Positions 1-11,207 of a stretch of 53,464 nt of DNA are shown piece after piece. The stretch comes from an uncultured Sphingomonadales bacterium (GTDB taxonomy: Bacteria; Pseudomonadota; Alphaproteobacteria; Sphingomonadales; Sphingomonadaceae). Position 1 is the stretch's first letter; each line of letters opens with the position of its first letter. The translations under genes and the position numbers were made by a program. The stretch spans positions 1 to 53,464 of the forward strand of contig CAIOKP010000173.1 of NCBI GenBank assembly GCA_903858875.1. The letters run 5' to 3'. A model generated the notes under the pieces. It saw only the letters and a list, made by a program, of their open reading frames with translations. It did not search any database and was not told the origin of the DNA.

Positions 1-387
1 GCCATCGACCGCGCCCGTGCGCTGGTCGCGTTGAATCGCCCGGCCGAGGCGGCAACCGCCCTTGCCGAAGCGCGCACCGCGCTGCCCAATGATGCGCAGG
101 GCTGGTTGCTGTCGGCCACCCTGTCGCGCCGGATGAACGCCCTGACCGAGGCGCAGGCGCAGATCGAAACCGCCGCCCAACTGGCCCCCACCGATCCTGA
201 AATCGGGCTGGAGGCCGGCGTCATCGCCATGGTGTCCGGCCATGAAAGTGCCGCGCGTAAAAGCTGGACTTCGGTAACAAAGACCGCGCCCGGCACCGAC
301 GCTGGCAAGCGCGCCGCCGCCTATCTCGCCCAAATCGGCCCCGAAACAATGAAGATCGAGCCCACCACATCTGTGATCAAACGCTAA
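1..387 (+). CDS. TPR-repeat protein, C-terminal end only
   Basis: The reading frame is open from the first base of the window and ends at TAA 385-387, so this is the last ~128 residues of a longer protein that begins outside. The visible part is Ala-rich and helical, with two TPR-like units: residues around LALNRPAEAATALAEA, and the segment around LTEAQAQIETAAQLAPTDPE, which carries the small-large-Ala-Pro pattern typical of TPR helices. A short charged tail follows. TPR domains mediate protein-protein contacts; the partner and cell location cannot be read because the N-terminus (signal peptide or membrane anchor) is missing. It is co-directional with the glutamate dehydrogenase gene, 134 bases away, but no functional link is evident. 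The family call is moderately sure; the exact function is unknown. Confidence 0.6.
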   Translation, partial: AIDRARALVALNRPAEAATALAEARTALPNDAQGWLLSATLSRRMNALTEAQAQIETAAQLAPTDPEIGLEAGVIAMVSGHESAARKSWTSVTKTAPGTDAGKRAAAYLAQIGPETMKIEPTTSVIKR

Positions 388-521
388 GATCAAGCAATAC
401 GAAGACGTAACCCGTTCGCCCTAAACCCAAAGAGCGAGCCGACACATTAATCCCCGGACTGCCGGGACTTCCCGCGCGGCCCCGGCCATAACCCGATATA
501 TCGGGAGGGAGAGCGCCTGCC

Positions 522-3500
522 ATGAACGAGACCACTGCGCCCGAATCACTAGCCCCAAAACCCGTGGCACCGGTTGCGGATTCGCCGCTGGTGGCGGTGT
601 TGGCCCGCCATTTGACCGCATCCCTCCTGCCGGGCGACTGTGATCTCGATGGCGATCTCGACGCGGATCACATCATGGCGGCGGCGGGCTTTGTGCTGAC
701 CACCGCGATGATGCGCGACCATGCGCAAACCGCGCTGGCGATCGAGACAGTATCGGGCGATGCGCCATCGCGTGCGGCGGGTGGGCGATTTATGCGCATC
801 GCGATCATTAACGAGGACATGCCCTTCCTCGTCGATTCGATTGCCACCACGGTGTCGGCGCATGGTTTGGTGATTGACCGACTGATCCATCCGGTGATGC
901 CGGTGCTGCGCGATAGCCGGGGGCGGATTGTCGATCTGCCGGGCGACGCCGCGCCGGGCACGCCGCGCGAATCGCTGATCTATCTCGAAACCAGCCGCGC
1001 CGATGCCCGCACCCGCAGCGCGCTGGCCGCCGATCTGGCCTCCACGTTAAGCGATGTGCGCGCGGCAGTGGCCGATTGGCCCGCGATGCAGGCGGCGATG
1101 GCCGACGATGCCGCCGTTCTGAGCACGATGGAGCGGCCCGAGGGGGCAGCGCTGCTCCGCTGGTTCAAGGATGGCATGATGACCCAATTGGGCCATGTCG
1201 TGCACCGCCGCGATGGTAGTCAGACCAACGTGCTGGGCATTTGCGGCCAAAGTGCGCAAGAATTGCTGTCCGCCGCCAGCTATGCCCGCGCGTTTGCGTG
1301 GTTCGACGATTTTCTGGCGCGGGGCGGCGCCGGGCGGCTGCCGTTGATCATCAAGTCGAACCGCATTTCGCAAGTCCACCGCCGCGTGCCGCTCGACCTG
1401 TTTATCGTACCGGTCATCGACGGCGGCCAGGTCGTCGCGCTGTCGGTTCATGCGGGCGTCTGGACCAGTGCCGCGCTGGCCGCGCCGCCACCGCACGTGC
1501 CGTTGATGCGCGCGCAAATGGCCGCGTTGATGGACAAGTTCGGCTTTGCCGCCAATGGCCATGCGGGCAAAGTGCTGGTCCATGCGCTGACCAGCCTGCC
1601 GCATGATCAGGTGATCGCCTTTACCGACGTCGATCTTGAACGCATCGCGCTGGCGATGATGAGCCTGATCGACCGCCCCCGGCCCAAGCTCGCGCTGGTC
1701 GCAGCGCCCATGGACCGGCATCTGTTCGCCTTCGTCTGGCTGCCGCGCGATGCGGTGGCGACCGGCGTGCGGCAGGAAATCGCCCGCATGTTGACCGACG
1801 CAGCAGGCGCGGAATTGATCGACTGGAGCCTTGAAGTCGAAGGATCAAACCTCGCCCAACTGCGGTTCCTGTTGGCGATGGACGAGGCGCGCGAACCGTT
1901 CACCTTGCCCGATGAGGCCGCGCTGGATGCCCATCTGCGCGCCATGTTACGGGGTTGGACCGATGCGGTTGAGACCGAAATCGCCCGCACCGAAGACGCC
2001 GGACGCGCTGCCGCTATCGCCACGCGCTATGCCGAGGCGTTCCCCATCGCCTATCGCAATTTTTATGGCCCGGCAGAGGCCGCCGTCGACATCGCCCGCT
2101 TGCGCCGCATGACATCGGTGGACGACGATCCGCTGCATCAACGCGGCGTGCGACTCTATCGCCTGCCGCAGGATGCCGAGGGCAAATTGCGGTTGAAACT
2201 GTACCAGCGGCATGGCGCTCTGGTCCTGTCGGATGTCGTGCCGGCATTGGAAAACTTTGGTTTCCGGGTGATCGACACCGTACCCACCATGCTCGACGGG
2301 CGGGATGAGGATCTCGGCTCGATCCACGATTTCCTGCTGTCGCTGCCCACCGGGCAACCGCTGTCCGACGTGTTAGGCCATGCGCCGATCATCGAGGATG
2401 CGCTGACCGCGATGCTGAATGGCGCAGGCGAGGATGATCCGTTCAACCGGCTGATCGTCGGCGTCGGCCTGTCAGCGCGGGAAGCCAACTGGTTGCGGGC
2501 GCTCTATCGCTATCTGCGCCAAACCGGGGTCAGCTATGGCATCGCCACCGCCGTCGACGCGCTGTTGAATGCGCGCGCGGTAACGCTGGGGCTGGTCGAT
2601 CTGTTGCGCGCGCGCCATCAACCGGGGGTCGATCGCGTCGGGGCGGAGGCCGCCGCCGAGGTCGCGATCCGCGATGGCCTGGCCCATGTCGCCGGGATCA
2701 ATGATGACCGCCTGTTGCGGGCCTATCGCGCCGTTGTGCTGGCCATCTTGCGCACCAACGCCTTTGTCGATTCGGGGCGCGAGGCACTGGCCTTCAAGTT
2801 CGATTCGACCCTCGTGCCCGGCCTGCCAAAGCCGGTGCCGTGGCGCGAAATCTTCGTCTACAGCGCCCGCGTCGAGGGTATCCACCTGCGTGCCGGGCCG
2901 GTCGCGCGCGGCGGCCTGCGCTGGTCTGACCGGCGCGATGACTTCCGCACCGAAGTGCTGGGCCTGATGAAGGCGCAGCGCGTCAAAAACGCCGTCATCG
3001 TCCCAACCGGCGCCAAGGGCGGCTTTTACCCCAAACACTTGCCCGACCCCGCCCGCGACCGCGACGGCTGGGCGACCGAGGGGCGCGAGAGCTACAAGGT
3101 CTTCGTCCGCGCGCTGCTGTCGATCACCGACAATATCGTGGCGAGCGCCGTGGTGCATCCCGCCGACATCGTGATCCTCGATGGCGAGGACCCCTATTTC
3201 GTCGTCGCCGCCGACAAGGGCACCGCGACATTTTCCGACACCGCCAACGCTCTGGCGGCGGAACGCGACTTCTGGCTCGACGATGCCTTCGCGTCGGGCG
3301 GGTCAAAGGGCTATGACCACAAGGCGATGGGCATCACCGCGCGCGGCGCATGGATTTCGGTCCAGCGGCATTTCCGCGAGATGGGCATCGATGTGCAAAC
3401 CGACCCGGTGCAGGTCGTCGGCGTGGGCGACATGTCGGGCGATGTGTTCGGCAACGGGATGCTGTTGTCGAAGTCGATCCGGCTGGTCGCCGCCTTTGAT

Positions 3501-5312
3501 CACCGCCACATTTTCCTCGACCCCGCGCCCCACGCCGCCGCGGCCTGGGATGAACGCAGCCGATTGTTCGCGCTGCCCCGGTCGAGCTGGGCCGATTATG
3601 ACGCGGGCCTGATTTCAGCCGGCGGCGGGATCTATCCCCGCACGCAAAAATCCATCCCGCTGTCGCCCGAAATCCGCGCCGTGTTGGGCATCGAAGCAGA
3701 GGTGATCGACCCCGATGCGCTGATGACCGCCATTTTGCGCGCGCCGGTTGACCTGCTGTGGTTTGGCGGCATCGGCACCTATGTCAAAGGCGCGCATGAA
3801 GGGAACGCAGAAGTCGGCGATCCGGCCAATGATGCGGTGCGGATCAACGGCGCGGATGTGCGCGTACAGGTCATCGGCGAAGGTGCGAACCTTGGCTGTA
3901 CGCAGGCCGGCCGGATCGAATATGCCTTGGACGGCGCCTGTGGCGCGGGCGGGCGCGGCAACACTGATTTCATCGACAATTCGGCCGGCGTCGATTGTTC
4001 GGACAAGGAAGTGAACATCAAGATAGCGCTGGCCAATGCCAAGCGCGCCGGGCGATTGAGCGAGGACGAGCGCGTCGCCCTGCTGATCACAATGACCGAT
4101 AATGTCGCCGAACTGGTGCTGGAGGATAACCGGTTGCAGGCACTCGGCCTGTCGATTGCCGAGATGGGCGGGGCGGCGGCGGTGCCGGGCTATCTGCGGC
4201 TGATCGAGCAATTGGAGGATGGCGGCCACCTCGACAGCCGGACCGAGGGGTTGGCCGATGCCGACACCTTTGCCCGCCGCGCCGCCGGTGGGCGCGGGCT
4301 GACCCGGCCCGAACTGGCCGTACTGCTCTCGACTGCAAAGCTTGTGTTGCAGGAGGCGCTGGAGGCCTCGGCGGTTGTCAATGATCCGGCGCTCGAAGGC
4401 GAATTGCTGACCGCGTTCCCGGTCCAGATGCAGGCCGGGTTTGCCGAGGACATTCTCGGCCACCGCCTGCGCCGCGAAATCCTCGCGACCCGCATCGCCA
4501 ACCGGATGGTCAACCGGCTGGGCTTTATCCACCCGTTCGAATTGGCCGAGGAAGAAGGCGTCGGGCTGGCCGATGTCGCCGCCGCCTTTCTCGCGGCGGA
4601 GCGTTTGTTTGCCATGGGCCCGGTATGGGATGGCATCGAACAGGCCGCCATGCCCGAACCGGCGCGCATCCTGTTGTTCGACCGCGCGGCAGATGCCTTG
4701 CGCGGTCATATGGCCGACCTGTTACGCGCGGGCGCGGCACAGGTTCCGCTGGCGCAATTGGTTGGCGATCTGGCACCCTCGCTCGGAACCTTGGGGGTGG
4801 CGCTCGACAGGTTGCTGGTATCCGAAGCCGCCGGGCAATCGGCACGGCTACGCGCCAGCATGACCGATGCAGGCGCGCCGGCGGAACAAGTGGCCGCCGT
4901 TGCCTATCTTATCGACCTCGACGGCGCGGTGGGCCTCGCCCGCCTTACACATGACAGCGGTGCCGATCCCGTCGCACTGGCGCTGGCCTTCACCACGCTT
5001 GGCGCGGCGCTGGGGCTCGATTGGGCGCAGGCGACAGCGGCGCGGTTGATCCCATCCGACCCGTGGGAACGGTTGCTGGTCGCCGGTCTGGCCCGCGACT
5101 TCCAGCAGATGCGGCTCGATTTTCTGCGCCGGATTGGCGCCGGGGCGTCAAAGGCCACGCCGCTGGCGTTGGTCGAAGCGTGGATGGCGGGGCAAGGCGC
5201 GGGCGTCACGCGCTTTGCCGCAATGATCGGCCGCGCCCAGCGGGTTGTCCCACACGCTCCCGCCATGCTGGCCCAAATCGCCGGGCAAGCGCGCGGCTTG
5301 CTGGCCCGCTAA
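522..5312 (+). CDS. gdhB: NAD-specific glutamate dehydrogenase, large class
   Basis: A 1596-residue protein, the usual size for the large (~180 kDa) bacterial NAD-GDH family (Bact_GDH). It oxidatively deaminates glutamate to 2-oxoglutarate and ammonia with NAD+, normally a catabolic cytoplasmic enzyme. The N-terminal ~700 residues carry the ACT-like regulatory region of this family, including a segment near residue 100 with [10 protein letters not shown]. The catalytic part is recognisable from [16 protein letters not shown] near residue 795, followed by the lysine-bearing [12 protein letters not shown]. The dinucleotide-binding region [15 protein letters not shown] lies near residue 965. ATG 522 has a purine-rich Shine-Dalgarno (GGGAGGGAG, 503-511) just upstream. 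The long helical C-terminus, to TAA at 5310-5312, is also family-typical. It stands alone as a transcription unit or is followed after 59 bases by the flavoprotein gene. The call is very secure; the symbol gdhB is one of several in use. Confidence 0.95.
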   Translation: MNETTAPESLAPKPVAPVADSPLVAVLARHLTASLLPGDCDLDGDLDADHIMAAAGFVLTTAMMRDHAQTALAIETVSGDAPSRAAGGRFMRIAIINEDMPFLVDSIATTVSAHGLVIDRLIHPVMPVLRDSRGRIVDLPGDAAPGTPRESLIYLETSRADARTRSALAADLASTLSDVRAAVADWPAMQAAMADDAAVLSTMERPEGAALLRWFKDGMMTQLGHVVHRRDGSQTNVLGICGQSAQELLSAASYARAFAWFDDFLARGGAGRLPLIIKSNRISQVHRRVPLDLFIVPVIDGGQVVALSVHAGVWTSAALAAPPPHVPLMRAQMAALMDKFGFAANGHAGKVLVHALTSLPHDQVIAFTDVDLERIALAMMSLIDRPRPKLALVAAPMDRHLFAFVWLPRDAVATGVRQEIARMLTDAAGAELIDWSLEVEGSNLAQLRFLLAMDEAREPFTLPDEAALDAHLRAMLRGWTDAVETEIARTEDAGRAAAIATRYAEAFPIAYRNFYGPAEAAVDIARLRRMTSVDDDPLHQRGVRLYRLPQDAEGKLRLKLYQRHGALVLSDVVPALENFGFRVIDTVPTMLDGRDEDLGSIHDFLLSLPTGQPLSDVLGHAPIIEDALTAMLNGAGEDDPFNRLIVGVGLSAREANWLRALYRYLRQTGVSYGIATAVDALLNARAVTLGLVDLLRARHQPGVDRVGAEAAAEVAIRDGLAHVAGINDDRLLRAYRAVVLAILRTNAFVDSGREALAFKFDSTLVPGLPKPVPWREIFVYSARVEGIHLRAGPVARGGLRWSDRRDDFRTEVLGLMKAQRVKNAVIVPTGAKGGFYPKHLPDPARDRDGWATEGRESYKVFVRALLSITDNIVASAVVHPADIVILDGEDPYFVVAADKGTATFSDTANALAAERDFWLDDAFASGGSKGYDHKAMGITARGAWISVQRHFREMGIDVQTDPVQVVGVGDMSGDVFGNGMLLSKSIRLVAAFDHRHIFLDPAPHAAAAWDERSRLFALPRSSWADYDAGLISAGGGIYPRTQKSIPLSPEIRAVLGIEAEVIDPDALMTAILRAPVDLLWFGGIGTYVKGAHEGNAEVGDPANDAVRINGADVRVQVIGEGANLGCTQAGRIEYALDGACGAGGRGNTDFIDNSAGVDCSDKEVNIKIALANAKRAGRLSEDERVALLITMTDNVAELVLEDNRLQALGLSIAEMGGAAAVPGYLRLIEQLEDGGHLDSRTEGLADADTFARRAAGGRGLTRPELAVLLSTAKLVLQEALEASAVVNDPALEGELLTAFPVQMQAGFAEDILGHRLRREILATRIANRMVNRLGFIHPFELAEEEGVGLADVAAAFLAAERLFAMGPVWDGIEQAAMPEPARILLFDRAADALRGHMADLLRAGAAQVPLAQLVGDLAPSLGTLGVALDRLLVSEAAGQSARLRASMTDAGAPAEQVAAVAYLIDLDGAVGLARLTHDSGADPVALALAFTTLGAALGLDWAQATAARLIPSDPWERLLVAGLARDFQQMRLDFLRRIGAGASKATPLALVEAWMAGQGAGVTRFAAMIGRAQRVVPHAPAMLAQIAGQARGLLAR

Positions 5313-5371
5313 GTTGGGGCCATGCCCTCCGCCCGGTTGACGACGTCGCGATTTTCGCCAAACCATCACCG

Positions 5372-6595
5372 ATGGAAAAAGCGGATATTCTCATCGTCGG
5401 CGCCGGGCACGCGGGCGCGCAATGCGCCATAGCGCTGCGTCAAAACGGCTTTAGCGGCAGCATTGCCATCGTCGGCCGCGAATCGGAGCCGCCGTATGAG
5501 CGGCCACCGCTGTCCAAGGAATATTTCGCGCGCGAGAAAACCTTCGACCGCCTCTACATCCGCCCGCCGCAGTTTTGGGACGACAAAGAAGTCCGCCTGA
5601 TCCTGGGCATCGAAGTGGCGAGGGTCGACCCGGCAAAGCATCTCGTGACGCTATCGACCGGCGCGACGATGGAATATGGGCAACTGATCTGGGCCGCGGG
5701 CGGCGATCCGCGACGGCTGTCGTGCGATGGGGCCGATCTGGCGGGGGTCCATGCGGTGCGCACCCGCGCCGATTGCGATCAGTTGATGGGCGAGATCGAC
5801 GGTGGCGTGCGCCGCATCGTGGTGATCGGCGGCGGCTATATCGGGCTGGAGGCAACCGCCGTGCTGACCAAGCTGGGCTGTGCAGTGACCGTGCTGGAAG
5901 GCGCATCGCGCGTGTTGGCGCGGGTGGCGGGGCCGGAATTGTCGGCGTTCTTTGAACACGAACACCGCGCCCATGGCGTCGATCTGCGCACCAATGTGGT
6001 GGTCGCCAGCCTGGTGGGCGAGGGCCGCGTTACCGGCGTCAAACTGGCCGATGGCAGTGTCATTCCCGCCGATGCAGTGATCGTCGGCATCGGCATCATC
6101 CCCGCTGTCGGCCCGCTGATCGTCGCGGGCGCCGCGGGGGCCAGTGGCGTCGACGTCGATGAATTTTGCCGGACCAGCCTGCCCGATGTCTATGCCATCG
6201 GCGATTGCGCGGCCTTTGCCTGCGATTATGCCGATGGCACCGTGATGCGCGTCGAATCGGTGCAAAACGCCAATGATCAGGCGACCTGCGTGGCAAAGGC
6301 GATCTGTGGCGAGGCCAGGCCCTATCACGCGTTCCCGTGGTTCTGGTCCAACCAATATGACCTGCGCCTGCAAACCGCCGGCCTGTCGATCGGCTATGAT
6401 CAGGCGATCACGCGCGGCGATGTGGCAACGCGGGCGTTCTCGGTCGTGTATCTAAACGCGGGGCGGATCATTGCGATCGATTGCGTCAACAGCGTCAAGG
6501 ATTACGTCGCCGGGCGCAAATTGATTGAGGCGGGGGTGTCGCCGGATCCTGCCGTGTTGGCGGACGTTGGGGTGGCGTTGAAGGAATTGATTTAA
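5372..6595 (+). CDS. FAD/NAD(P)-dependent ferredoxin or rubredoxin reductase-like oxidoreductase
   Basis: 407 residues from ATG 5372; the open frame runs further upstream inside gdhB but the FAD motif starts right after this Met. The order of motifs is that of the small two-dinucleotide-domain flavoproteins (putidaredoxin/rubredoxin reductase, AIF-like). There is an N-terminal FAD Rossmann motif [12 protein letters not shown] at residues 6-17, a [10 protein letters not shown] segment, and a central NAD(P) Rossmann motif [11 protein letters not shown] near residue 150. The second FAD motif YAIGDCA is near residue 274, and a reductase C-terminal domain contains FWSNQYD. These enzymes pass electrons from NAD(P)H to a [2Fe-2S] ferredoxin or rubredoxin that serves a P450 or ring hydroxylase. 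No ferredoxin, P450 or oxygenase lies next to it, so its partner is unknown. It converges on queG with 23 bases between the stops. Confidence 0.85.
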   Translation: MEKADILIVGAGHAGAQCAIALRQNGFSGSIAIVGRESEPPYERPPLSKEYFAREKTFDRLYIRPPQFWDDKEVRLILGIEVARVDPAKHLVTLSTGATMEYGQLIWAAGGDPRRLSCDGADLAGVHAVRTRADCDQLMGEIDGGVRRIVVIGGGYIGLEATAVLTKLGCAVTVLEGASRVLARVAGPELSAFFEHEHRAHGVDLRTNVVVASLVGEGRVTGVKLADGSVIPADAVIVGIGIIPAVGPLIVAGAAGASGVDVDEFCRTSLPDVYAIGDCAAFACDYADGTVMRVESVQNANDQATCVAKAICGEARPYHAFPWFWSNQYDLRLQTAGLSIGYDQAITRGDVATRAFSVVYLNAGRIIAIDCVNSVKDYVAGRKLIEAGVSPDPAVLADVGVALKELI

Positions 6596-6600
6596 GGGGC

Positions 6601-6618
6601 AGGTGCAAGATCGCACCT
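6601..6618. terminator. Hairpin between convergent genes
   Basis: AGGTGC - 6-base loop - GCACCT, a perfect six-pair stem sitting exactly in the gap between the stop of the flavoprotein gene and the stop of queG. GGGG just before it and CCCC just after it can extend the stem. There is no T-run, so termination could be weak or act on both strands. Inferred from position and symmetry only. Confidence 0.4.
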
Positions 6619-7689
6619 TCACCCCTCCAACCGCCCCAGGGCCCAAACCGCCGCCTCTGCCACCGCGGCATCGGGATCATCGCACAAGCTGGCGACCACA
6701 GCCACCAACCCCATGTCGCCACTGTTCCCCGCCGCATACAGGCAATTGCGGACAAACCTGTCGCGCCCGATCCGCTTGATCGGCGACCCGGAAAACAGCC
6801 GGCGGAACCCCGCATCGTCCAGCGTCAGCAATTCCGCCAAGCGGGGCGCGGCCAGTTCGGCGCGGGGCAGAAACGCCCGATGGCGCGCCGCCGCGTCGGC
6901 AAATTTGTTCCATGGGCAGACCGCCAGACAATCGTCACAACCATAGATCCGGTTGCCCAATGCGACGCGGAATTCCTCGGGGATCGGCCCCTTGTGCTCG
7001 ATGGTCAGATAGGAAATGCAGCGCCGCGCATCCAACTGATAGGGCGCGGGAAACGCCAATGTCGGGCAGGCATCCTGACACGCGCGGCAGGATCCGCATC
7101 GGTCGCGCGCCTCTGGCTCTGGCGCAAAAGGCAACGTGGTGTAGATCGCGCCGAGGAACAGCCATGACCCGTGTTGGCGGCTGACCACATTGGTGTGCTT
7201 GCCCTGCCAGCCAAGGCCCGCCGCCGCCGCCAGCGGCTTTTCCATGACCGGCGCGGTATCGACGAACACCTTGACCCCGATCTCGCCAAGCCCCCGCTTG
7301 GCCGCCGCCACAACCAGCCAGCGGGCAAGCGCCTTCAGCGCCTTTTTCACCGTATCGTGGTAATCGCCGCCCTGCGCATAGACCGAGATTCGCGCGCGGT
7401 CGCCCACCGCCGCCAGCGTCAGCGGATCGACCGCCGGGGCGTAGCTCATGCCCAGCGCGATCACGCTTTGCGCTTCGGGCCACAGGCCTTGCGGGGATCG
7501 GCGGTGGGGCAGTCGGTCGGCCATCCACGCCATGTCGCCATGGTTGCCGCCCGCCACCCAATCGTCCAGCCGCGCGGCGCGCAACGCATCCTCCGCCGCC
7601 TGTGCCACGCCGACAGCGGCAAAGCCCAGCGCTTTCGCCTCGGCAAAAAGATCAGCCTTCAGGGCATCGATTATCAGGGCGTTAACCAA
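6619..7689 (-). CDS. queG: Epoxyqueuosine reductase QueG
   Basis: Cobalamin-dependent iron-sulfur enzyme that reduces epoxyqueuosine to queuosine in the tRNA wobble position, the last step of queuosine synthesis. The family signatures are all present. [19 protein letters not shown] is the QueG core segment, followed by GKHTN. Two [4Fe-4S] motifs follow: [12 protein letters not shown] near residue 196 and [11 protein letters not shown] near residue 250. A HEAT-like tail ending [14 protein letters not shown] completes it. The frame is open to 7830, but the family N-terminus aligns with the TTG codon at 7689 ([14 protein letters not shown]), giving 356 residues, a normal length. No ATG is available there. 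An AGGAAC lies about ten bases upstream of the TTG. It is divergent from the ABC transporter genes, so the two units share a short promoter region. Function is secure; the start is not. Confidence 0.9.
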   Translation of the reverse strand: MVNALIIDALKADLFAEAKALGFAAVGVAQAAEDALRAARLDDWVAGGNHGDMAWMADRLPHRRSPQGLWPEAQSVIALGMSYAPAVDPLTLAAVGDRARISVYAQGGDYHDTVKKALKALARWLVVAAAKRGLGEIGVKVFVDTAPVMEKPLAAAAGLGWQGKHTNVVSRQHGSWLFLGAIYTTLPFAPEPEARDRCGSCRACQDACPTLAFPAPYQLDARRCISYLTIEHKGPIPEEFRVALGNRIYGCDDCLAVCPWNKFADAAARHRAFLPRAELAAPRLAELLTLDDAGFRRLFSGSPIKRIGRDRFVRNCLYAAGNSGDMGLVAVVASLCDDPDAAVAEAAVWALGRLEG

Positions 7690-7735
7690 GACTACTGTTG
7701 TTCCTGTTGTCACAAGCGGGAATAAGGCACCCTGT

Positions 7736-8731
7736 ATGATGCGGTTCGGTCTAGGGGAAGCGCGAGTGGCGAGCAACGGGACAGCGGACGGGACACGCCC
7801 GTTGGCGATCGAGGCACGGGGTCTGGTCAAGCGGTTCGACGGGTTTACCGCCGTCGATGGCGTCGATCTGTCGGTGCCGGAGGGGTCGATCTACGGCATC
7901 CTTGGCCCCAATGGCGCGGGCAAGACCACGACATTGCGGATGTTGCTGGGCATCATCGACCCCGATTTGGGGGTGCGCCGCGTGTTGGGCCACGAACGGC
8001 CGGGCGATGTTGCGCATACGATCGGCTATCTGCCGGAGGAACGCGGCCTGTATCCCGCGATGAAGGCCTATGAAGCGATCGCCTTTCTGGGCGCCTTGCG
8101 CGGGCTGCCCATGGCCGAGGGCCGCCGGCGGGGCAAGGCGTTGCTGGAGGAACATGGCCTTGGCTATGCCATCGACCGCCAGATCCGCCAATTGTCCAAG
8201 GGCATGGCGCAACAGGTGCAATTACTGGGTACGCTGGTACATCAACCCAGGTTGGTGGTGCTGGACGAGCCGTTTTCGGGGCTGGACGCGATCAATCAGG
8301 GCAAGCTGGAACAGATGATTCGCGGGCTGGCGGCCGGGGGTACGACGGTGATCTTTTCCACGCATGTCATCGCGCATGCCGAACGGCTGTGCGACGAAGT
8401 GGCGATTATCGCGGGTGGGCGCGTGCCATTTGCCGGGCCGGTCGATGTCGCGCGCGATCGCATACCGGCGCAGGTCCGGCTGGAAACCCGCCAGGCCGAT
8501 GGGCCGTGGCGTGCGACCCTGCCGGCGGACACTCGGCACGAGGGGCGATACTGGCTGTTCTCGCTGCCCGACACCGGGATCGAACCGCTGCTCCGCGCGG
8601 TGATCGAGGGAGAAGCGGGCATCCTGTCGTTGTCCATCGAACGCGCCGGATTGCACGACGCCTTTGTCGCCATCGCTGGCGAGGCAGCGGCCCGCGCCCT
8701 GATCGAAAACGCGCCGGAGGAAGTCGCCTGA
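7736..8731 (+). CDS. ABC-2 type transporter, ATP-binding protein (NatA-like)
   Basis: ATPase of an ABC-2 exporter, 331 residues from ATG 7736. Walker [11 protein letters not shown], the Q-loop region [10 protein letters not shown], the signature [10 protein letters not shown] and Walker B LVVLDEP are all intact, followed by the switch His in FSTHV. A C-terminal extension of ~80 residues follows the nucleotide-binding domain, as in Na+/antibiotic-type NatA subunits. Its stop overlaps the permease start by one base (TGATG), so the two are translated together and should form one transporter. A GTG at 7766 with GGGGAAG just upstream is an equally plausible start; the ATG has an AAGG at 7724-7727. 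TATGAT at 7735-7740 resembles a -10 box, which would favour the GTG. The substrate cannot be told from sequence. Confidence 0.85.
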   Translation: MMRFGLGEARVASNGTADGTRPLAIEARGLVKRFDGFTAVDGVDLSVPEGSIYGILGPNGAGKTTTLRMLLGIIDPDLGVRRVLGHERPGDVAHTIGYLPEERGLYPAMKAYEAIAFLGALRGLPMAEGRRRGKALLEEHGLGYAIDRQIRQLSKGMAQQVQLLGTLVHQPRLVVLDEPFSGLDAINQGKLEQMIRGLAAGGTTVIFSTHVIAHAERLCDEVAIIAGGRVPFAGPVDVARDRIPAQVRLETRQADGPWRATLPADTRHEGRYWLFSLPDTGIEPLLRAVIEGEAGILSLSIERAGLHDAFVAIAGEAAARALIENAPEEVA

Positions 8732-9987
8732 TGTCCGCCCAACCCCAGCGCGGCCGCCTGTCCACCCTTGCGGCGGCCTATGTCATCGCACGGCGCGATT
8801 TCGTGGCGACCTTGTGGAGCCGCAGCTTCATCTTTTTCCTGCTCGGCCCGCTGTTCCCGGTCTTCGTGAGTACGATGGCGGGCAGCATCGGTTCCCAAGT
8901 CGAACAGACCATCGATGCCCCGCAAATCGGCCTGATGATGCAGGCGCGCGATGTCGATGCCATGCTGTCAGCGCAAGCGGCGCTGGCGCGCGATCTGGGC
9001 GATGATGTACCCGAATTGGTGGTTATCCGCCGTCTGAAACCCGGCGAATCGGGCGATCCTCATACGGCGCTGGCCGACCGAAGGGTCAACGGCGGCAATC
9101 TGTCCGCGATCATCAGCGGTACGCCAGCCGCCCCGGTGCTGACCGGCACGCGGGAGCGGATTACCGCTTCACACGGCGCCGTGGCGTTGATCGCGGCGCG
9201 GGCGTCGGGGCATGGGCCCAATGTCGTGCCCAAGGTCGCGCTATCGGCCACCGCCACCAGCACGGCGGCGCAAAATCACAGCCGGATTATCACCGCACAG
9301 GCGGCACAAACTTTGCTGTTTTTGCTGACCATGCTGTTGGCCGGGATGGTGCTGTCCAATCTGGTTGAGGAAAAAGGCAACAAGATCATCGAGATTTTGG
9401 CCGCCGCCATTCCGATGGACGCCGTGTTTCTGGGCAAGCTGTTTGCGATGCTGGCGGTATCGCTGGTGGGGATCGGGGTTTGGGCTGTGGCGGGTGGCGT
9501 CATCCATATGGTCGGCGGCAGCGCACTGCCATCACTGACCGCGCCAGCGGTCGGCTGGCCATTGTTCCTGCTGCTGGGCGTGGCCTATTTCAGCATGGCC
9601 TATCTGGTGCTTGGCGCAATATTCCTGGCCATCGGGTCCCTGGCCTCCACCGTGCGCGAAATTCAGACGTTGAACATGCCGGTCACGATGATGCAGCTCG
9701 TGGTCTTCTTCTTCGCGTCCTATGCGATGGCGCGACAAGGGACGATGGTCGAGGCGGCGGCGATATTGGTGCCCTTTTCCTCGCCCTTTGCGATGTTGGC
9801 GCGGGCGGCGATCCATCCAGAGATCTGGCCGCATCTGGCGGCGCTGGGGTGGCAGGCGCTGTGGGTGGCGATTTTCATCCGCGGCGGGGCGGCGCTATTT
9901 CGCAAGCGGGTGATGCAAAGCGGCCCGGCGACGCGATCGGCCAAACGGCGCGGGCTGATCGCGGCGTTGCGGCACCCACGCGGATAA
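8731..9987 (+). CDS. ABC-2 type transporter permease (NatB-like)
   Basis: 418-residue membrane partner of the preceding ATPase. Topology is that of NatB-type permeases. One N-terminal membrane segment (SFIFFLLGPLFPVFVSTMA, about residues 26-45) is followed by a ~140-residue soluble loop predicted outside the membrane. A block of five or six membrane helices runs from about residue 195 to 400. The conserved LVEEKGNKIIEILAA segment, which marks the family, precedes helix 3. ATG 8731 overlaps the TGA of the ATPase gene by one base, indicating translational coupling. The unit is followed by 76 bases without a gene and then msrB. Likely job is export of an ion, peptide or hydrophobic compound; nothing in the neighbourhood narrows this. 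Confidence 0.85.
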   Translation: MSAQPQRGRLSTLAAAYVIARRDFVATLWSRSFIFFLLGPLFPVFVSTMAGSIGSQVEQTIDAPQIGLMMQARDVDAMLSAQAALARDLGDDVPELVVIRRLKPGESGDPHTALADRRVNGGNLSAIISGTPAAPVLTGTRERITASHGAVALIAARASGHGPNVVPKVALSATATSTAAQNHSRIITAQAAQTLLFLLTMLLAGMVLSNLVEEKGNKIIEILAAAIPMDAVFLGKLFAMLAVSLVGIGVWAVAGGVIHMVGGSALPSLTAPAVGWPLFLLLGVAYFSMAYLVLGAIFLAIGSLASTVREIQTLNMPVTMMQLVVFFFASYAMARQGTMVEAAAILVPFSSPFAMLARAAIHPEIWPHLAALGWQALWVAIFIRGGAALFRKRVMQSGPATRSAKRRGLIAALRHPRG

Positions 9988-10063
9988 ATCGGTACGCGCC
10001 AAAGATCAGGTTGTAACCAATCGTCCGTTTGGGGCGTATAGTGGGGCGAAAGGGAGATTCGCC

Positions 10064-10564
10064 ATGCTGCCGAGCGCTGCCGTCAATCGCCGCCAATTTC
10101 TGACCTCGCTGGCGGTCGGCGCTGTCATGCCCGCGCTCGCCCTGCCCAAATTTGCGAGCGCCGGAGTGGCGCCGAACTATCCGGTGCATTTCACCGACGC
10201 CGAATGGCACGCCCGGTTGACCCCGGCGCAATATGCCGTGCTGCGCCAGAAATCGACCGAATATCCGGGCACTTCGCCCCTGTTGAAGGAGCATCGCAAG
10301 GGCACGTTTGCGTGCGCCGCCGATGGCAACCCGCTGTTCGACGCGCATACCAAATTCGAAAGCGGCACCGGCTGGCCGAGCTTTTGGCGGCCTTTGCCCG
10401 GCGCGATTGGCACCACTACCGACCACGAATTGGGCTACGCCCGCACCGAAGTGCATTGCGCCCGGTGTGGTGGGCATCTCGGCCATGTGTTTGAGGATGG
10501 CCCACCGCCAACTGGCCTGCGCTATTGCATGAACGGGGTGGCGATGAAATTCGTGGCCGCGTAA
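10064..10564 (+). CDS. msrB: Tat-exported peptide-methionine (R)-S-oxide reductase
   Basis: MsrB reduces the R form of methionine sulfoxide in proteins. The N-terminus NRRQFLTSL (residues 8-16) followed by a hydrophobic stretch is a twin-arginine signal, so the enzyme should work in the periplasm after folding in the cytoplasm. The MsrB core is clear: SGTGWPSFWRP (about residues 100-110), TEVHCARCGGHLGHVFEDG, and the catalytic cysteine C155 in GLRYCMNG. Oddity: the first zinc-binding CxxC reads C84-A-A-D87, so one of four usual zinc ligands is Asp. The second pair, C132/C135, is intact. ATG 10064 has AAGGGAG upstream (10049-10055). It faces the glycan operon tail by tail with one base between stops. 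A separate exported MsrA is encoded at 23.8-24.5 kb. Confidence 0.93.
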   Translation: MLPSAAVNRRQFLTSLAVGAVMPALALPKFASAGVAPNYPVHFTDAEWHARLTPAQYAVLRQKSTEYPGTSPLLKEHRKGTFACAADGNPLFDAHTKFESGTGWPSFWRPLPGAIGTTTDHELGYARTEVHCARCGGHLGHVFEDGPPPTGLRYCMNGVAMKFVAA

Positions 10565-10565
10565 A

Positions 10566-11198
10566 TTATCCCGCCACCTTCCAGACCAACAACCGCCCGT
10601 CACGCCGCGCCTCGACCGGTGTCAACCACACCGGCGTCCGCCCGGCGAGCAGATCCGCCGCCAGACCGTGTGGCGCGGCATGGGCATAAATCTGCGGCTC
10701 GCCCAGATCGGGGCATAGCGCGAGATAGGCAATGCGATTGTCCGCCGCGATGGCCTGCGCCTGCGCCGCGCTGCCGGTAAAGGCGGCGATCACTTGGTGC
10801 ATCGCCCGCGCACCGCGATGATGGCCGGTGGCCAGCACGCTATCCGGCGTGGCCAGCAACAATTCGGGCCCGATATCGAGCGGGGCGAGGATCGCCCCCG
10901 CTGGCAAATGGGCAAACACCTGCGCACCCTGGCGCACTTCGCAGGCCGACACCTGTTGCGAGGGCAGCGTGGGCGCGGTGTGACCATGGGGGATCAAACC
11001 AAACAGCGTGATTGGCGCGGACGGCACCAAGGCGGTCAAAATCCCCAGCATCGCGATCAAACGTCGATCCCATGTGCGGCCTTCACGGGCGAGATAGAGC
11101 TGTTCCGACACCAGCCACGCCAGCGGCACAGCAGCCAAAGCCCCTGCCACCGCGCCCGCCCGCGTCACCAACACCGCAATCACCAAGGCGCCCGCCAA
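10566..11198 (-). pseudogene. C-terminal part of a GT-C-like membrane protein, separated by an in-frame TAG
   Basis: About 210 codons in the same frame as the upstream 370-codon ORF, separated from it only by TAG at 11208-11210 and three codons (Thr-Ala-Leu). The hydrophobic stretch after the stop (LLAGALVIAVLVTRAG) reads as the natural continuation of a membrane helix. It is followed by another helix and a periplasmic domain of the kind seen at the C-terminus of such proteins (LAPLDIGPELLLATPDSVLATGHHRG). The first possible restart is TTG 11198, with no visible Shine-Dalgarno, so it may only be made by read-through or not at all. Together the two parts would be ~584 residues. Treat it as half of a broken gene unless suppression or a sequencing error is shown. 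Confidence 0.7.
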
Positions 11199-11207
11199 TA
11201 GCGCGGT

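Noticed and set aside
3615..4709. A 364-codon minus-strand open frame inside the glutamate dehydrogenase gene
   Set aside because: Shadow frame opposite a certain gene; no recognisable family.
7707..7740. Possible promoter TTGTCA ... TATGAT in front of the ABC transporter genes
   Set aside because: The spacing is 22 bases, too long for a sigma-70 promoter; TATGAT alone is not enough.
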